Shown one piece after another: positions 25,660 through 34,690 of a stretch of 64,000 bases of DNA. The stretch covers positions 310,001-374,000 of the forward strand of contig NZ_QJJK01000005.1 in NCBI RefSeq assembly GCF_003201475.1, read 5' to 3'. The DNA is from Chelatococcus asaccharovorans. Its GTDB lineage: Bacteria > Pseudomonadota > Alphaproteobacteria > Rhizobiales > Beijerinckiaceae. Position 1 is the first letter of the stretch. Each line of letters begins with the position of its first letter. Made by a program: the position numbers and the translations under genes. Below the pieces are notes generated by a model. That model saw only the letters and a list, made by a program, of their open reading frames with translations. It was not told where the DNA came from and did not search any database.

Positions 25660-26172
25660 TCAAAGCAAGGTGCCTGGCGCCCCCTCGGGATCGGTCAGGC
25701 TGTGCAGCCGGGCCGCCGCGGCCTGCGCGAAACGGATGGTGACGGCCTTGCGGCGCGCCGCCGCCAAGGGGGTTCGCTCCGGCGCATGCAGAATCGCCGC
25801 GCCATAGGCATCGGCGACGATCAGCCCCGCCTCTTCCGGCAGCACCTCTATCGGGAAGTCATCGGCCACCGCGAAAAACAGGTAGTCGCAGAAGGCCTGG
25901 TAGTCCCGCCATTTGGTGTCGGCCCGAAAATCGGCAAGGCTCGATTTCACCTCCACGATGGTAATGTCGCCGTTCGGGCTGAGCGCGATGACATCGGCGC
26001 GCCGCCCGGAGGCCAGTGTCAACTCGGTCACTGAAACCTGGCCCAAGCCCGCCATGAGCCGGCCAACGCCGCGCTGGATCTTGAGCGCGGTCGGCGACTG
26101 GCGGCCGTCGGCGAGGCGCAATGCCAACGCTTCGATGCGCCATTGATGGATGCTGACCGTGTCGTCACCCAT
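25660..26172 (-). CDS. mmcB: MmcB-family DNA repair protein (PD-(D/E)XK nuclease-like)
   Basis: 170 residues. The sequence has the restriction-endonuclease-like core: E50 (VSVTEL), D60 in RRADVIAL, and E74-V-K76 in IVEVKSS, followed by SLADFRADTKWRDY, which is characteristic of the MmcB family. In Caulobacter, MmcB is an SOS-induced protein linked to repair of mitomycin-type damage. I do not see a clear SOS box (GTTC-N7-GTTC) in the short upstream region. It is followed on the minus strand by nothing co-directional before regA. Start ATG 26172. Confidence 0.85.
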   Translation of the reverse strand: MGDDTVSIHQWRIEALALRLADGRQSPTALKIQRGVGRLMAGLGQVSVTELTLASGRRADVIALSPNGDITIVEVKSSLADFRADTKWRDYQAFCDYLFFAVADDFPIEVLPEEAGLIVADAYGAAILHAPERTPLAAARRKAVTIRFAQAAAARLHSLTDPEGAPGTLL

Positions 26173-26220
26173 TCCGCAATTCCACGCTTATCCGCGCGAT
26201 CGCCGAGCCGATTCGCCGAA

Positions 26221-26889
26221 TCACGGCCGCCAGCTCACCGTCGCAATGCCGGCGCAGACGAGGAGGCTGCCGCCGGTGCGATTGGCGGCCTTCAGCACGC
26301 GCGGGCGGGTGACGAGGCGCCGGGCTGAGGAGGCAAGGATCGCGTAGCCCGCGGCGTTGAAGAACGCCAGGACGATGAAAGTCACAGCCAGAATGATCAT
26401 CTGGGGCAGGAGCGGGCGACCCTGGTCCATGAACTGCGGGAGAAAGGCGACGAAAAAGATGATGCCTTTGGGGTTGAGGGCCGTGACCAGCGCGGCATGC
26501 GAAAACATGGCCATCGGGCGCGCTTTCGTCGGTGAGGCGACATGCGCGAGCGAGGCGTCGGCGCGCCACAGCTTTATGCCGAGATAGATGAGATAGGCTG
26601 CGCCCAGCCATTTCACGAGGGTGAAGACAAGGGCGGACGTGGCGAGAATGGCGCCGAGACCCGCAAGGGAACAGACCAATGCGGTGATGTCCCCCAATGT
26701 GACGCCAAGGACGAGCGGGATGGCCGCCTGGCGCCCCTGACCGAGCGCGTAGGAGACGACGAGCAGGATCGTCGGCCCGGGGATGATGAGCATCACGGCT
26801 GACGCGGCCGCGAAAGCAAGCCACGCCTCGAGGCTGATCCACGGCATGGCGTCAAGCCCGATGTCGGTGAGCCAGGCTGCATCCATCAT
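26221..26889 (-). CDS. LysE-family amino-acid exporter
   Basis: 222 residues with five to six membrane segments. The LysE/RhtB signature is present: the N-terminal IIPGPTILLVVSYALGQGR and the mid-protein ALNPKGIIFFVAFLPQFM. The family exports amino acids or their analogues; the substrate is unknown. GGGAGC precedes ATG 26889. It lies 49 nt downstream of the MFS gene on the same strand, so the two exporters may be co-transcribed. A second LysE protein is encoded at 53782-54411; the two are only distantly alike. Confidence 0.9.
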   Translation of the reverse strand: MMDAAWLTDIGLDAMPWISLEAWLAFAAASAVMLIIPGPTILLVVSYALGQGRQAAIPLVLGVTLGDITALVCSLAGLGAILATSALVFTLVKWLGAAYLIYLGIKLWRADASLAHVASPTKARPMAMFSHAALVTALNPKGIIFFVAFLPQFMDQGRPLLPQMIILAVTFIVLAFFNAAGYAILASSARRLVTRPRVLKAANRTGGSLLVCAGIATVSWRP

Positions 26890-26938
26890 GGTAATAGCTC
26901 CCAGTTGCCAGCCGACGTCACGGCCGCGTCCCCTATGA

Positions 26939-28108
26939 TCACTGGCCGATCGCCGGCCGGAAGCGCTTCCCGCGCATGGCCCCCGCGCCGCAGGCGATGA
27001 GAAGGCAAAGGCCGACGGTCAGGCTCAGGGCGCCCGAGAGCGAGGTCGCATCGGCGACGAAGCCGAGCATCACCGGCCCGATGAGGACGCCGCCGTAGCC
27101 CAGCGTCGCCACGGCTGCAACCGCCTGCGCCGGATCGTCGGCGGAACGGGCGCTGGCCGTGCTGAAGCCGACCGGCGCCACATTGGCGAGCCCGAGGCCC
27201 GCGAGACCAAAGGCCGGAATGGCCACGAGGGGATGGTTCAAGGCGATCCCAAGCGCAAGGCTTGCGGCTGCCAGAAGGGCCCCGCCGGCCACCAGCATGA
27301 CCGGCCCGACGCGCCGGCGGATCCTGTCGCCGAGAAAACGCGAGATGGCCATGGCCCCCGAGAAAACCGCGAAACCAAGCCCCGCAGAGCTCGCCGGCAC
27401 ATCGAGCGCCTCGCGGAGATAGACGGCGCTCCAGTCCAGCAGGGCTCCCTCGGCCATAAAGGCGAACATGACCACGGCGCCGATGGCGACGGTCCGGCGA
27501 TCCGGCAGCGCCAGCTTCGGACCGTCATGGCCTGCAGCGATCAGGCGCGGCTGGATGTGGCGGATGGCTGCCAGGACGATGCCCGCGAAGACGATCGCCA
27601 GAATGGCCGCCTCGATGGCGGCGGGCAGGAGGGCGAGGCCGAGGCCGCCAAGCCCCGCGCCGATGAGGCCGCCGAGGCTCCACATCCCGTGCAGGGATGA
27701 CAGGATGGGACGTCCGAACTGGCGCTCTACGGCAGAGCCATGGGCGTTCATGGCGACATCCATGGCGCCGCCAGACGCGCCGAAGAGAAACAGCGCGACG
27801 AACAGGCCGGCGGTATGGGGCATGACCGGCAGGAGCGCGAGCAGGCCGCTGAAGGCCAGTCCTGTGACGCCGAGCACGCGCCGCGCGCCGAACCGGCCCA
27901 TCGCCACGCCGCAGGCAGGCATGGCGGTGAGCGCACCCGCCGCAAGCGCCAGAAGCGCGAGGCCGAGCACCGAGGGAGACAGCGCATGGACCGCCTTCAC
28001 CACGGGAATATGCGTTGCCCAGGTCCCGAACACGGCGCCATTGACCAGGAACAGCGCCGCGATGGCCATGCGGTCCCGGCGCAAGCCAGGCGATTCGACG
28101 CGCAACAT
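26939..28108 (-). CDS. Major facilitator superfamily transporter (YbjJ-like)
   Basis: 389 residues with about 12 hydrophobic segments. It opens with MAIAALFLVNGAVFGTWATH followed by IPVVKAVHALSP, which is typical of the YbjJ-like group of MFS proteins, and has an MFS loop motif in GRFGARRVLGVTG. Substrate unknown. The start ATG 28108 is preceded by only a weak ribosome site. The 270-base gap to the divergent TetR gene at 28379 could contain a shared operator, so this TetR may regulate the exporter pair. Confidence 0.85.
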   Translation of the reverse strand: MLRVESPGLRRDRMAIAALFLVNGAVFGTWATHIPVVKAVHALSPSVLGLALLALAAGALTAMPACGVAMGRFGARRVLGVTGLAFSGLLALLPVMPHTAGLFVALFLFGASGGAMDVAMNAHGSAVERQFGRPILSSLHGMWSLGGLIGAGLGGLGLALLPAAIEAAILAIVFAGIVLAAIRHIQPRLIAAGHDGPKLALPDRRTVAIGAVVMFAFMAEGALLDWSAVYLREALDVPASSAGLGFAVFSGAMAISRFLGDRIRRRVGPVMLVAGGALLAAASLALGIALNHPLVAIPAFGLAGLGLANVAPVGFSTASARSADDPAQAVAAVATLGYGGVLIGPVMLGFVADATSLSGALSLTVGLCLLIACGAGAMRGKRFRPAIGQ

Positions 28109-28378
28109 GGCGATGCTCTATATCTCGATAATCTGTGAGGGAGCCCTATTTTTCGGCCCTCCGCAAGGCCTGATACCGCGGGCGCTGCATTGCGAATGGC
28201 GCAGTTGACATCGCCCGTCGGCGCACCTCCCGCGCCAGCGCAGTCATCTGGCCCTTGCGAGCGGCCGCTTTGTCTGCAAGGGAACGGCTCCACGGTTCGA
28301 TGTCCGGCAGCCTCCCGTTTCGGCTTCCCGGTGTCTGTGAACCTCGCGCGCGGAGCCGGCAAATGACCAGTGCAAGCA

Positions 28379-29050
28379 ATGACCAGTGACAGGGGCGTGG
28401 CTGCGCCGCGCCGTCGCGGCTATACGGGCACCTCACGCGATCCCGACCGCACGAGTCAGGCGATCCTCATGGCCGCGACGCGGGAATTCGCCGACAAGGG
28501 GATCGGCGGCGCGCGCGTCGATGCGGTCGCGGAGCGAGCGGGCGTCAACAAGCGCATGATCTATCACTATTTCGGCGACAAGCAGGGCCTCTACCTGGCC
28601 GTGCTGGAAGAGGCCTATGGGTCGATCCGTTCCGCCGAAGCCGCGCTCAAGCTGGAAACGGCGGACCCGGAGGACGGCATCCGCCGTCTGACGGCCTTCA
28701 CCTGGCAGTACTTCCTGGATCACCCGGAGTTTCTGAGCCTGCTCGCCACCGAGAACCTGCACAAGGCCGAAAATCTGCGAGCGTCAGCCAGGGTGCTGAG
28801 CCTGCATTCCCCTTTCATCGAGAAGCTGCGCGAGCTTCTCGAGAAGGGCGCGGCGCAGGGGCGTTTCCTGCCGGGCCTCGATCCGGTCGATGTCTATATC
28901 AGCATAGCCTCGCTTGCGGCCTTTTATCTCTCCAACCGCTATACGCTCTCGACGATCTTCGCGCGTGATCTCGCCGCCCCGGAGCGTCTTGCGCATTGGG
29001 GCGAGCATATCGTCCACGTGGTTCTCTCGTCGATACGGCTGGCAAAATGA
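28379..29050 (+). CDS. TetR-family transcriptional regulator
   Basis: 223 residues. The N-terminal helix-turn-helix is clear: SQAILMAATREFADKGIGG, then VDAVAERAGVNKRMIYHYFG. The ligand domain begins near residue 75. It resembles the TetR protein at 29583-30269 throughout (MIYHYFG-K-GL-LAVLE-AY, then ENLH-A, then FYLSN-TLS), so the two are paralogues. ATG 28379 lies within a short duplicated sequence AATGACCAGTG; an out-of-frame ATG sits 16 nt upstream. Divergent placement suggests control of the MFS/LysE exporters. Confidence 0.88.
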   Translation: MTSDRGVAAPRRRGYTGTSRDPDRTSQAILMAATREFADKGIGGARVDAVAERAGVNKRMIYHYFGDKQGLYLAVLEEAYGSIRSAEAALKLETADPEDGIRRLTAFTWQYFLDHPEFLSLLATENLHKAENLRASARVLSLHSPFIEKLRELLEKGAAQGRFLPGLDPVDVYISIASLAAFYLSNRYTLSTIFARDLAAPERLAHWGEHIVHVVLSSIRLAK

Positions 29051-29119
29051 GATGGTTGAAAATCCGGGCGTGGATTTCTCATGAAAAGGCGATGGGATGG
29101 CGGATATCTCATGGCAAGC

Positions 29120-29500
29120 TTATTCGCACGGATTGGCGATGATCACCTTGCTTTGCAGGAAGATATCTTCGTCCGCGCCGGCAAAAACGACAAATCCATT
29201 CACGGATTTCCCCGGCTCGAGCTTTCCACCCGAAACGGTGTCTTCCATGGTGTCGACGTGATACGTCTGGCCATTGTTCCCGATGAGAAGATAGCAGGCG
29301 TTCCTGAGGTCGATGGCCGTTTCGCTGACATTGGCAAGCGCGATCTGAAATTTTTTCAGGTAAGTGAACTTGCCCAGATAGCTTTTAGTCGTCGTATCCG
29401 CTGGGCTGGCCAGCAGGATAACGTTATTGAGGGGGGAAGCCTGCGCACCGAAGGCAATCAGTGTGATGATAGAAAATACTGATATGAATATTTTTCGCAT
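29120..29500 (-). CDS. Small secreted protein, DUF4354-like
   Basis: 126 residues with a signal peptide (MRKIFISVFSIITLIAFGAQA, cleaved after about residue 21). The mature part is beta-rich and has two cysteines (C69 in LRNACYLLI, C125 at the C terminus) that could form a disulfide in the periplasm. The pattern DLRNACYL...TYHVDTMEDTVSGG...GKSVNGFVVF resembles the DUF4354 family, whose function is unknown; this comparison is from memory. Base composition is visibly more A/T-rich than its neighbours, as is the following spacer (29501-29582), which suggests acquisition from elsewhere. It lies between two paralogous TetR genes. Confidence 0.75.
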   Translation of the reverse strand: MRKIFISVFSIITLIAFGAQASPLNNVILLASPADTTTKSYLGKFTYLKKFQIALANVSETAIDLRNACYLLIGNNGQTYHVDTMEDTVSGGKLEPGKSVNGFVVFAGADEDIFLQSKVIIANPCE

Positions 29501-29582
29501 GGGTTACCAACATTAAATTTTACGGAAGAACAAATTTAGTTCATGGCAATTTTATGAAGAAGTTACTTATATTGGAGATATA

Positions 29583-30269
29583 TTAATTCTTCAGCGACGC
29601 GAGGATGAGATCCGCGACATGGGCGCGCCGCGCGTTGATCTCCGTCTTGCCGGGGAAATTGCGGTCCAGAATGACCGACAGTGTGTGGATGTTGGAAAAG
29701 TAGAAATAGGAGAGCCCGGCGATGGAGATCCACAGCTGGGCCGGATCGATGCCGGCGCGAAATAGCCCCGCCGCGACGCCGCGGTCCAGGATTTCGCTGA
29801 TCACGCCGATTAGCGGCGAATGCATCTCCTTCACCCGCGACGACGTCTTGAGGTGGCGGGCCTGGTGCAGGTTTTCGCTATTGAGCAGATTGATGAAGAC
29901 CCGGTCTCCGACGAAGGCGTCGAAGGTGAAGGTGACGAGACGGCGCATCGCCTCCTCGGGCGCCAGGCGGCCGAGATCGAGCTTCATTTCGGCGACGCGT
30001 GCGCGCTCGTAGGCAGCCTCGAGAACAGCAAGCCAGAGACCGCGCTTCGAGCCGAAATAGTGATAGATCATCCGCCGGTTGGCCTGCGACCGGCTGGCGA
30101 TGGCATCGATGGAAGCGCCGGCGAAGCCGCTCGCCGAGAACTCGACCATGGCGGCCGCGAGGATCTTGGCGCGTGTCGCCTCGGGATCACGCGTCCGCGG
30201 CGGTTGTGCGGCCTTGACCGGAGCGGGCTCGGTCAGAGGCTTTGCGCCCTCTGCCCATTCAAGCGACAT
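29583..30269 (-). CDS. TetR-family regulator, last gene of the ABC/enolase operon
   Basis: 228 residues. The helix-turn-helix is ATRAKILAAAMVEFSASGFA followed by IDAIASRSQANRRMIYHYFG. Its ATG 30269 lies inside the end of the enolase-superfamily gene, an 11-nt overlap, so it is translated from the same message. Such a terminal position suggests that it senses the transported or metabolised compound and autoregulates the operon. It is a paralogue of the TetR encoded at 28379-29050. The upstream operon promoter region (34425-34500) contains AGTTGTAACTAACT, which has short dyad symmetry but is too weak to call an operator. Confidence 0.88.
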   Translation of the reverse strand: MSLEWAEGAKPLTEPAPVKAAQPPRTRDPEATRAKILAAAMVEFSASGFAGASIDAIASRSQANRRMIYHYFGSKRGLWLAVLEAAYERARVAEMKLDLGRLAPEEAMRRLVTFTFDAFVGDRVFINLLNSENLHQARHLKTSSRVKEMHSPLIGVISEILDRGVAAGLFRAGIDPAQLWISIAGLSYFYFSNIHTLSVILDRNFPGKTEINARRAHVADLILASLKN

Positions 30270-31644
30270 GCGTGCTGTCCCCTATGCGGGCAAGGCTCGT
30301 CCAATCCGGCATGGCACCGCTGGCAAAGCCCGGTGTGAACAAAGGCGCCGTTGGCAGCGCCCCCGTGCTGACGGCCAGGGTCGGGGCGTTTCCCCGGCGC
30401 TCGTAGAAGCCCGGCATCGCCGCCGCAAAACGGGCAGCCTCGGCTGTCGGCGCCTGGCCGAAGCCGTCGACATAATGGTGGCCGTTGCGCTCCACATGGG
30501 CGATGCCGAGGCAGGCGACCAGGGCCGTGTCCTGCTGCACGCCGAGCCCGGCCTGGCAGGTGAGATCCTCCCCCGTCACGAACCAATGGCCGGGGGTCCC
30601 GTCGCGGCGGTTCCAGGCGGCCGCCCGCGCGGCGTTGATGATGGACTTGTAGAGGCCCTTGCACGCCTTGGAGGACACGCCGCGATACCCCAGCGCCGCC
30701 GCCCTGGGAAAGGCGTCATAGCTGCCGTCGGCTTCGTCGATGATGAAGGGAATATCGCCTGAAGCCTCAAGCGGCGTCGCGAAGGTGGCGGCACGGTCGA
30801 GGGGCTGTTCGATATAGAGAAGTCTTTTACGAAGCCGGCTAATGATTGGATCGTCACCCAGTGCCGCGATCAAGGCGGCAAGGCGCACCGCATCATACTG
30901 TTCATTGGCGTCGAGGCTTGCGGCGAAGTCCGGCACCAGCGTCTCGAGAGCCCGTGTCAAGATACGCAGCCGCTCGCAGTCTGCGGCGACGTCGCCGCCG
31001 AGCTTGATCTTGAAATAGCGCAGCCGCGCGTGGGTGATTTCATCCGCCAGGGCGTCAAGCGCGTCGACGAAGCCGATCGTGTGGCGCAGGCGGACGTGAG
31101 GCTGCGGCGCCACGCCCTGAAGGAACCCGTCGATGTCCTCCTGCGTGAGATCGTTGCTAAGCCGGCTATCCAATCCGACGGCATTGGCCCTGAGACCGGC
31201 GGCGAGATCGAGCCCGGCGAGCCTCAGGACGCCGTCGACGATGGCCTTGTCGATCAGCGCGGGGCCGTAGCTGCCGGCGAGCGATGGAAGGCCGTGCGCG
31301 GCCGTGGTGGTGATCTGCCGGGGATAGACGCCTGCGTGGTGGCCGAAGGCCGTATCGGGCCGGCGCGCTCCGTCGCGATAGAGCGTGGCCGCGGAGGTGA
31401 GACTGAACCTGAGGTCGGCGATGGTGTCGGCGGGGCTTTTGGCCGGGTTCTTGTCGAACCACTTCGGCATCATCATCTCGGCGGCGACGCCGGTGGCGCT
31501 CAGGCCGTCCTCGCCGGTCACCCGCACCCGGACAAAGGCCTGCGGGGCTTCCGTCACCGTGACCGCGCCAAAGCGGAACGGCAGGCGAAAAGCCATCGGC
31601 CGTTCGAAAAGGGCGATTTCGTCGAGGGTGACGCGAAGGCTCAT
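30259..31644 (-). CDS. Enolase-superfamily (mandelate racemase/muconate-lactonising type) enzyme
   Basis: 461 residues. The superfamily residues can be followed in order: K212-x-K214 in YFKIKLGGD, metal ligands D245 in LDANEQYD, E279 in YIEQPL and D303 in IIDEADGSYD, then K326 in SSKACKG. These enzymes abstract the alpha-proton of a carboxylate. The extra length, compared with about 370 residues in typical family members, and an N-terminal part (EMMMPKWFDKNPAKSP) that I do not match to a known subgroup suggest an unusual substrate. It starts 8 nt after the ABC ATPase stop, so the transporter probably imports its substrate or a precursor. Confidence 0.78.
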   Translation of the reverse strand: MSLRVTLDEIALFERPMAFRLPFRFGAVTVTEAPQAFVRVRVTGEDGLSATGVAAEMMMPKWFDKNPAKSPADTIADLRFSLTSAATLYRDGARRPDTAFGHHAGVYPRQITTTAAHGLPSLAGSYGPALIDKAIVDGVLRLAGLDLAAGLRANAVGLDSRLSNDLTQEDIDGFLQGVAPQPHVRLRHTIGFVDALDALADEITHARLRYFKIKLGGDVAADCERLRILTRALETLVPDFAASLDANEQYDAVRLAALIAALGDDPIISRLRKRLLYIEQPLDRAATFATPLEASGDIPFIIDEADGSYDAFPRAAALGYRGVSSKACKGLYKSIINAARAAAWNRRDGTPGHWFVTGEDLTCQAGLGVQQDTALVACLGIAHVERNGHHYVDGFGQAPTAEAARFAAAMPGFYERRGNAPTLAVSTGALPTAPLFTPGFASGAMPDWTSLARIGDSTHVA

Positions 31645-31652
31645 GAGCGGCC

Positions 31653-32471
31653 TCAGTCCAGGTGGCCGCGCGCGTAGAAATGTCCACGGATGGTCTGGGT
31701 CAGCGCACTGAACACGGGGTTGCCCATGTCCTCAAGGCTGCGCGGGCGCGGCAGCTCGACGTCATAGATCGCCGCGATGGTTCCCGGGCGCTCCGACATG
31801 ACAACCACCCGGTCGGCGAGGAAGACCGCTTCGGGTATGGAATGCGTGATGAGAAGGATGGTCTTGCGCGTCTCCTGATGGATGCGCTGCAGTTCGAGGT
31901 TCATGCGTTCGCGCGTCAGGGCATCGAGCGCCCCGAACGGCTCGTCCATGAGCACGATCTTCGGGTCATGCACCAGGGCGCGGCAGATCGCCGTGCGCTG
32001 CTGCATGCCGCCGGAGAGCTGCCAGGGATATTTGTTCTCGAAGCCCTCGAGGCCGGCGGTCTTGAGAAGCTTGCGCGCCCGCTCGAGATGGGACGCCCGG
32101 TCGAGCCGGCGCACCTCGACCGGCATCATCACGTTACGCAACACCGAGCGCCAGGCGAGAAGCACCGGGCTCTGGAACACGATCCCGACGTCATCCGGCG
32201 GCTCCGTCACCGCCTTGCCCTCGATGAGGATCGCGCCGGCCGTCGGCGGGATGAGGCCCGCGACAAGTTTCAGCAAGGTGGACTTGCCGCAGCCTGAAGG
32301 GCCCACGACGGCGACGAACTCGCCGTCGTGGATGTCGAGGTCGATCGGCTTCAACGAGGGTACGTCGCCATCGCGAGTGCGGTAGGTCTTCTCGAGACCT
32401 CTGACCTCGATAAGCCGCCGCCTGGCCTTTGGCTCATCCATTGCGTTTACCATTCTCAGCGACAGCGACAT
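31653..32471 (-). CDS. ABC transporter ATP-binding protein (nitrate/sulfonate/pyrimidine type)
   Basis: 272 residues. It has Walker A (GPSGCGKST, 57-65), Q-loop (VFQSPVLLAWRSVLRN), ABC signature LSGGMQQR, Walker B IVLMDEPFGALD and H-loop LLITHSIPEAVFLADR. The sequence type is the SsuB/TauB/NrtD group, which works with NMT1-like binding proteins. ATG 32471 has GGGGAGGA about 4 nt upstream; the frame continues to 32525 without support. Third gene of the operon. Confidence 0.93.
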   Translation of the reverse strand: MSLSLRMVNAMDEPKARRRLIEVRGLEKTYRTRDGDVPSLKPIDLDIHDGEFVAVVGPSGCGKSTLLKLVAGLIPPTAGAILIEGKAVTEPPDDVGIVFQSPVLLAWRSVLRNVMMPVEVRRLDRASHLERARKLLKTAGLEGFENKYPWQLSGGMQQRTAICRALVHDPKIVLMDEPFGALDALTRERMNLELQRIHQETRKTILLITHSIPEAVFLADRVVVMSERPGTIAAIYDVELPRPRSLEDMGNPVFSALTQTIRGHFYARGHLD

Positions 32472-32540
32472 ACGTCCTCCCCCGGCGGGCCTCTTGATCT
32501 CGATCAATGCGCAGTATCTCAGCAAACACGGCGGGCTGGG

Positions 32541-33554
32541 TCAGCCGCCGGCCGCCTTCGGCAAGTAATCGCGGCTATAGAAGCTCTTCACATCATTCTT
32601 GGCGGAAGCTTCGAGCCCACCGTATTCCACAAGCAGATTGACGGAATCGATCATGTTCTGGTCGGTGACATGGAAGGGCGGAAGGTTCTTCGTTTCAGCC
32701 GTGCGATAGAGAGGGATGGTCAGCTCGAAGCCCTCCTTGAGCGTCGCCGGCTGGCCGGCCTTCGGCAGGGCCTTGAGGATGGCCTGGACCGCGCCGTCGG
32801 GGTCCTTCTCCGCCGCGAGAATGGCCTTGGTGGTGGCGGCCATGAAACGCCGCGTCAGGTCCTCGTTCTTCTTCAGGAAGTCACGATTGGCTATGATGCC
32901 GGACGATACGAGATGAATGCCGTAGTCCGCGAACATGATCGGGAAGACGTCCTTGCCGGTCGCATCCTTGATCTTCATGCTCTGGTCCATCGAATAGCCG
33001 AGCAGGGCATCCGCCTGACCACTGATGACGGCGTTAAGCTTGGTCTGTGCGTCGCCGGAGAGGATCTTCATCTCGCTCTCCTTCAGGCCGGCGCTCTTCA
33101 GGAACAGCGGCCAGATCTGCGACATGGAATCGCCCGGCGTGGTGGCGATGGTTTTCCCCTTCAGGTCCGCGGGCTTGCGCATGTTCTTGTCGGCAAAACC
33201 CATCACCGACATCGGGCTCGTCTGCAACAGGACGCCCGGCGAGGTGACGGGCGCGCCCTTGGCGGCGGCGCGGATCATCGTGGCAACGTCGGCATAGCCA
33301 AAGGTCGCCGTGTTGGCCGCCACCGCCTGGATCGTCACGGCCGAGCCGCGCCCCTCCTGGATGTCCAGGTCGATGCCTTCGGCGGCATAGATGCCCTTTT
33401 CCTTGCCATAGTAGAACGGGGCGTGTTCGCCGTAGACATACCAGTTGAGCATCAGCGTGACCTTGTCGGCCGCCGCCGCGGGAAGGATAAAGGAAGGCGC
33501 TGCAACAGCAGCCGCGCCGGCAAGTATCGATCTAAGAACTGTTCTTCTCAGCAT
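32541..33554 (-). CDS. NMT1/SsuA-like ABC substrate-binding protein
   Basis: 337 residues with a signal sequence (MLRRTVLRSILAGAAAVAAP, cleaved near residue 29). The paired arginines make Tat export possible. The mature part begins VTLMLNWYVYGEHAPFYYGK, the NMT1/THI5 pattern found in proteins that bind pyrimidine precursors of thiamine, riboflavin or related heterocycles, and in sulfonate and nitrate receptors. GGAGGA stands 7 nt before ATG 33554. The ligand is unknown; no TPP or FMN riboswitch is visible upstream of the operon, which argues against a simple vitamin uptake role. Confidence 0.9.
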   Translation of the reverse strand: MLRRTVLRSILAGAAAVAAPSFILPAAAADKVTLMLNWYVYGEHAPFYYGKEKGIYAAEGIDLDIQEGRGSAVTIQAVAANTATFGYADVATMIRAAAKGAPVTSPGVLLQTSPMSVMGFADKNMRKPADLKGKTIATTPGDSMSQIWPLFLKSAGLKESEMKILSGDAQTKLNAVISGQADALLGYSMDQSMKIKDATGKDVFPIMFADYGIHLVSSGIIANRDFLKKNEDLTRRFMAATTKAILAAEKDPDGAVQAILKALPKAGQPATLKEGFELTIPLYRTAETKNLPPFHVTDQNMIDSVNLLVEYGGLEASAKNDVKSFYSRDYLPKAAGG

Positions 33555-33617
33555 AATTCTTCCTCCGGTAATTGCGGTCCGTCTTTTTCTGCGGTTGCGC
33601 AGGCGAACTATTGATTG

Positions 33618-34424
33618 TCAGGCAGTCACGAAAAACTCCTGCCGCTGGCTCGCATGCCAGGGGATCGCAAAGCGTTCAATGAGATCGACGATCCAGAACA
33701 GGATGACGCCGATGGCGGCAAGCAGGACGAGCGCGGCGAACATAGTGGGCAGTTCGAAATTGCCGATCGAGCGCTGCAGCACGAAGCCGAGACCGGAATT
33801 GGAGCCGACGAACTCGCCGACGACGGCGCCCACGACCGCCAGTGTCACGGACACCTTGAGGCCCGCGAAGATGGCCGGCATGGCATGCGGCAGCTTCACC
33901 ATGACGAAGGACTGCAGCCACGATGCCTTCATGGAGCGGGCGAGATCGCGCATGTCCGGATCGAGCGACTTGAAGCCCTGCACGCCTGAGACGATGACGG
34001 GAAAGACGCCGAGCAGAAAGGCGGAAATCACCTTTGGGGTCATGCCGAAGCCGAACCACACCACGAAGAGTGGCGCGATGGCGACCTTCGGGATCGATTG
34101 CGAGAACACCAGCAGCGGATAGAGATAGGATTCGATCGTGCGTGATCCCGCGATCAGCATGGCGAGCGGTATGCCGATGGCTGCCGACAACAGGAAGCCG
34201 CCGATTGTCGCAAGCGTTGTCGGCACGCTTTCCGCCAAGAGCATCGGACCCTCGACGCGGAACGCCTTGATGACATCGATCGGGGCGGGAATGAGGTAGG
34301 GCGGTATGGCGAACAGCCTGACCGTCACGTCCCAGAGCACGATCAGGAGCACGAGCAGGCCAAGGGGCCGAACCCAAGGCGAATCCACAATGCGAGCAAG
34401 CGTACGGACCGACGTGGTCGCCAT
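33618..34424 (-). CDS. ABC transporter permease (SsuC/TauC type)
   Basis: 268 residues with about six membrane segments and the BPD transporter signature region (AISAFLLGVFPVIVSGVQG, then LPHAMPAIFAGLKVSVTLA with the EAA-like loop). It is the first gene of the operon permease - binding protein - ATPase - enolase-type enzyme - TetR. GGAGGTTACCGG precedes ATG 34424. The upstream gap (34425-34614) is noncoding and must contain the operon promoter. Confidence 0.92.
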   Translation of the reverse strand: MATTSVRTLARIVDSPWVRPLGLLVLLIVLWDVTVRLFAIPPYLIPAPIDVIKAFRVEGPMLLAESVPTTLATIGGFLLSAAIGIPLAMLIAGSRTIESYLYPLLVFSQSIPKVAIAPLFVVWFGFGMTPKVISAFLLGVFPVIVSGVQGFKSLDPDMRDLARSMKASWLQSFVMVKLPHAMPAIFAGLKVSVTLAVVGAVVGEFVGSNSGLGFVLQRSIGNFELPTMFAALVLLAAIGVILFWIVDLIERFAIPWHASQRQEFFVTA

Positions 34425-34614
34425 CCGGTAACCTCCAGCGGGGCGTTTCCCAGGCTGCGCTTTTCGCGCAAGTTGTAACTAACTGGTGATTTACTCAGGC
34501 CGGCGCATGGGTGTCAAGCGAGCGGGGGGCCACCTCGACCAAAGTCGTAGGTGGCAGCCTGCGCGGCGGGTGCTCTGCGCCGTGAGATCAAAAGGCGTAT
34601 CCTTAGCGCCCGGC

Positions 34615-34656
34615 GTGTCATCCCCGGCGTCGCGTAGCGACGGGAAGGGGATCCAG
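34615..34656 (+). repeat. Repeat family R5, palindromic element (copy 1)
   Basis: 42 bases beginning GTGTCATCCCCGGCG and ending AAGGGGATCCAG, with an inner hairpin CGTCGC-GTA-GCGACG. It is identical, in inverted orientation, to 34990-35031. It lies 35 bases beyond the stop codon of the GIY-YIG gene. Confidence 0.95.
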
Positions 34657-34690
34657 TGTTTTCGCCGCCACATTCGCGCCACGTGCGAAG

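Noticed and set aside
34460-34490. TetR operator AGTTGTAACTAACT before the ABC operon
   Set aside because: Only four-base arms are symmetric, so it is too weak to call without experimental or comparative support.
34425-34500. TPP or FMN riboswitch before the NMT1-type ABC operon
   Set aside because: The leader is short and lacks recognisable conserved riboswitch cores.
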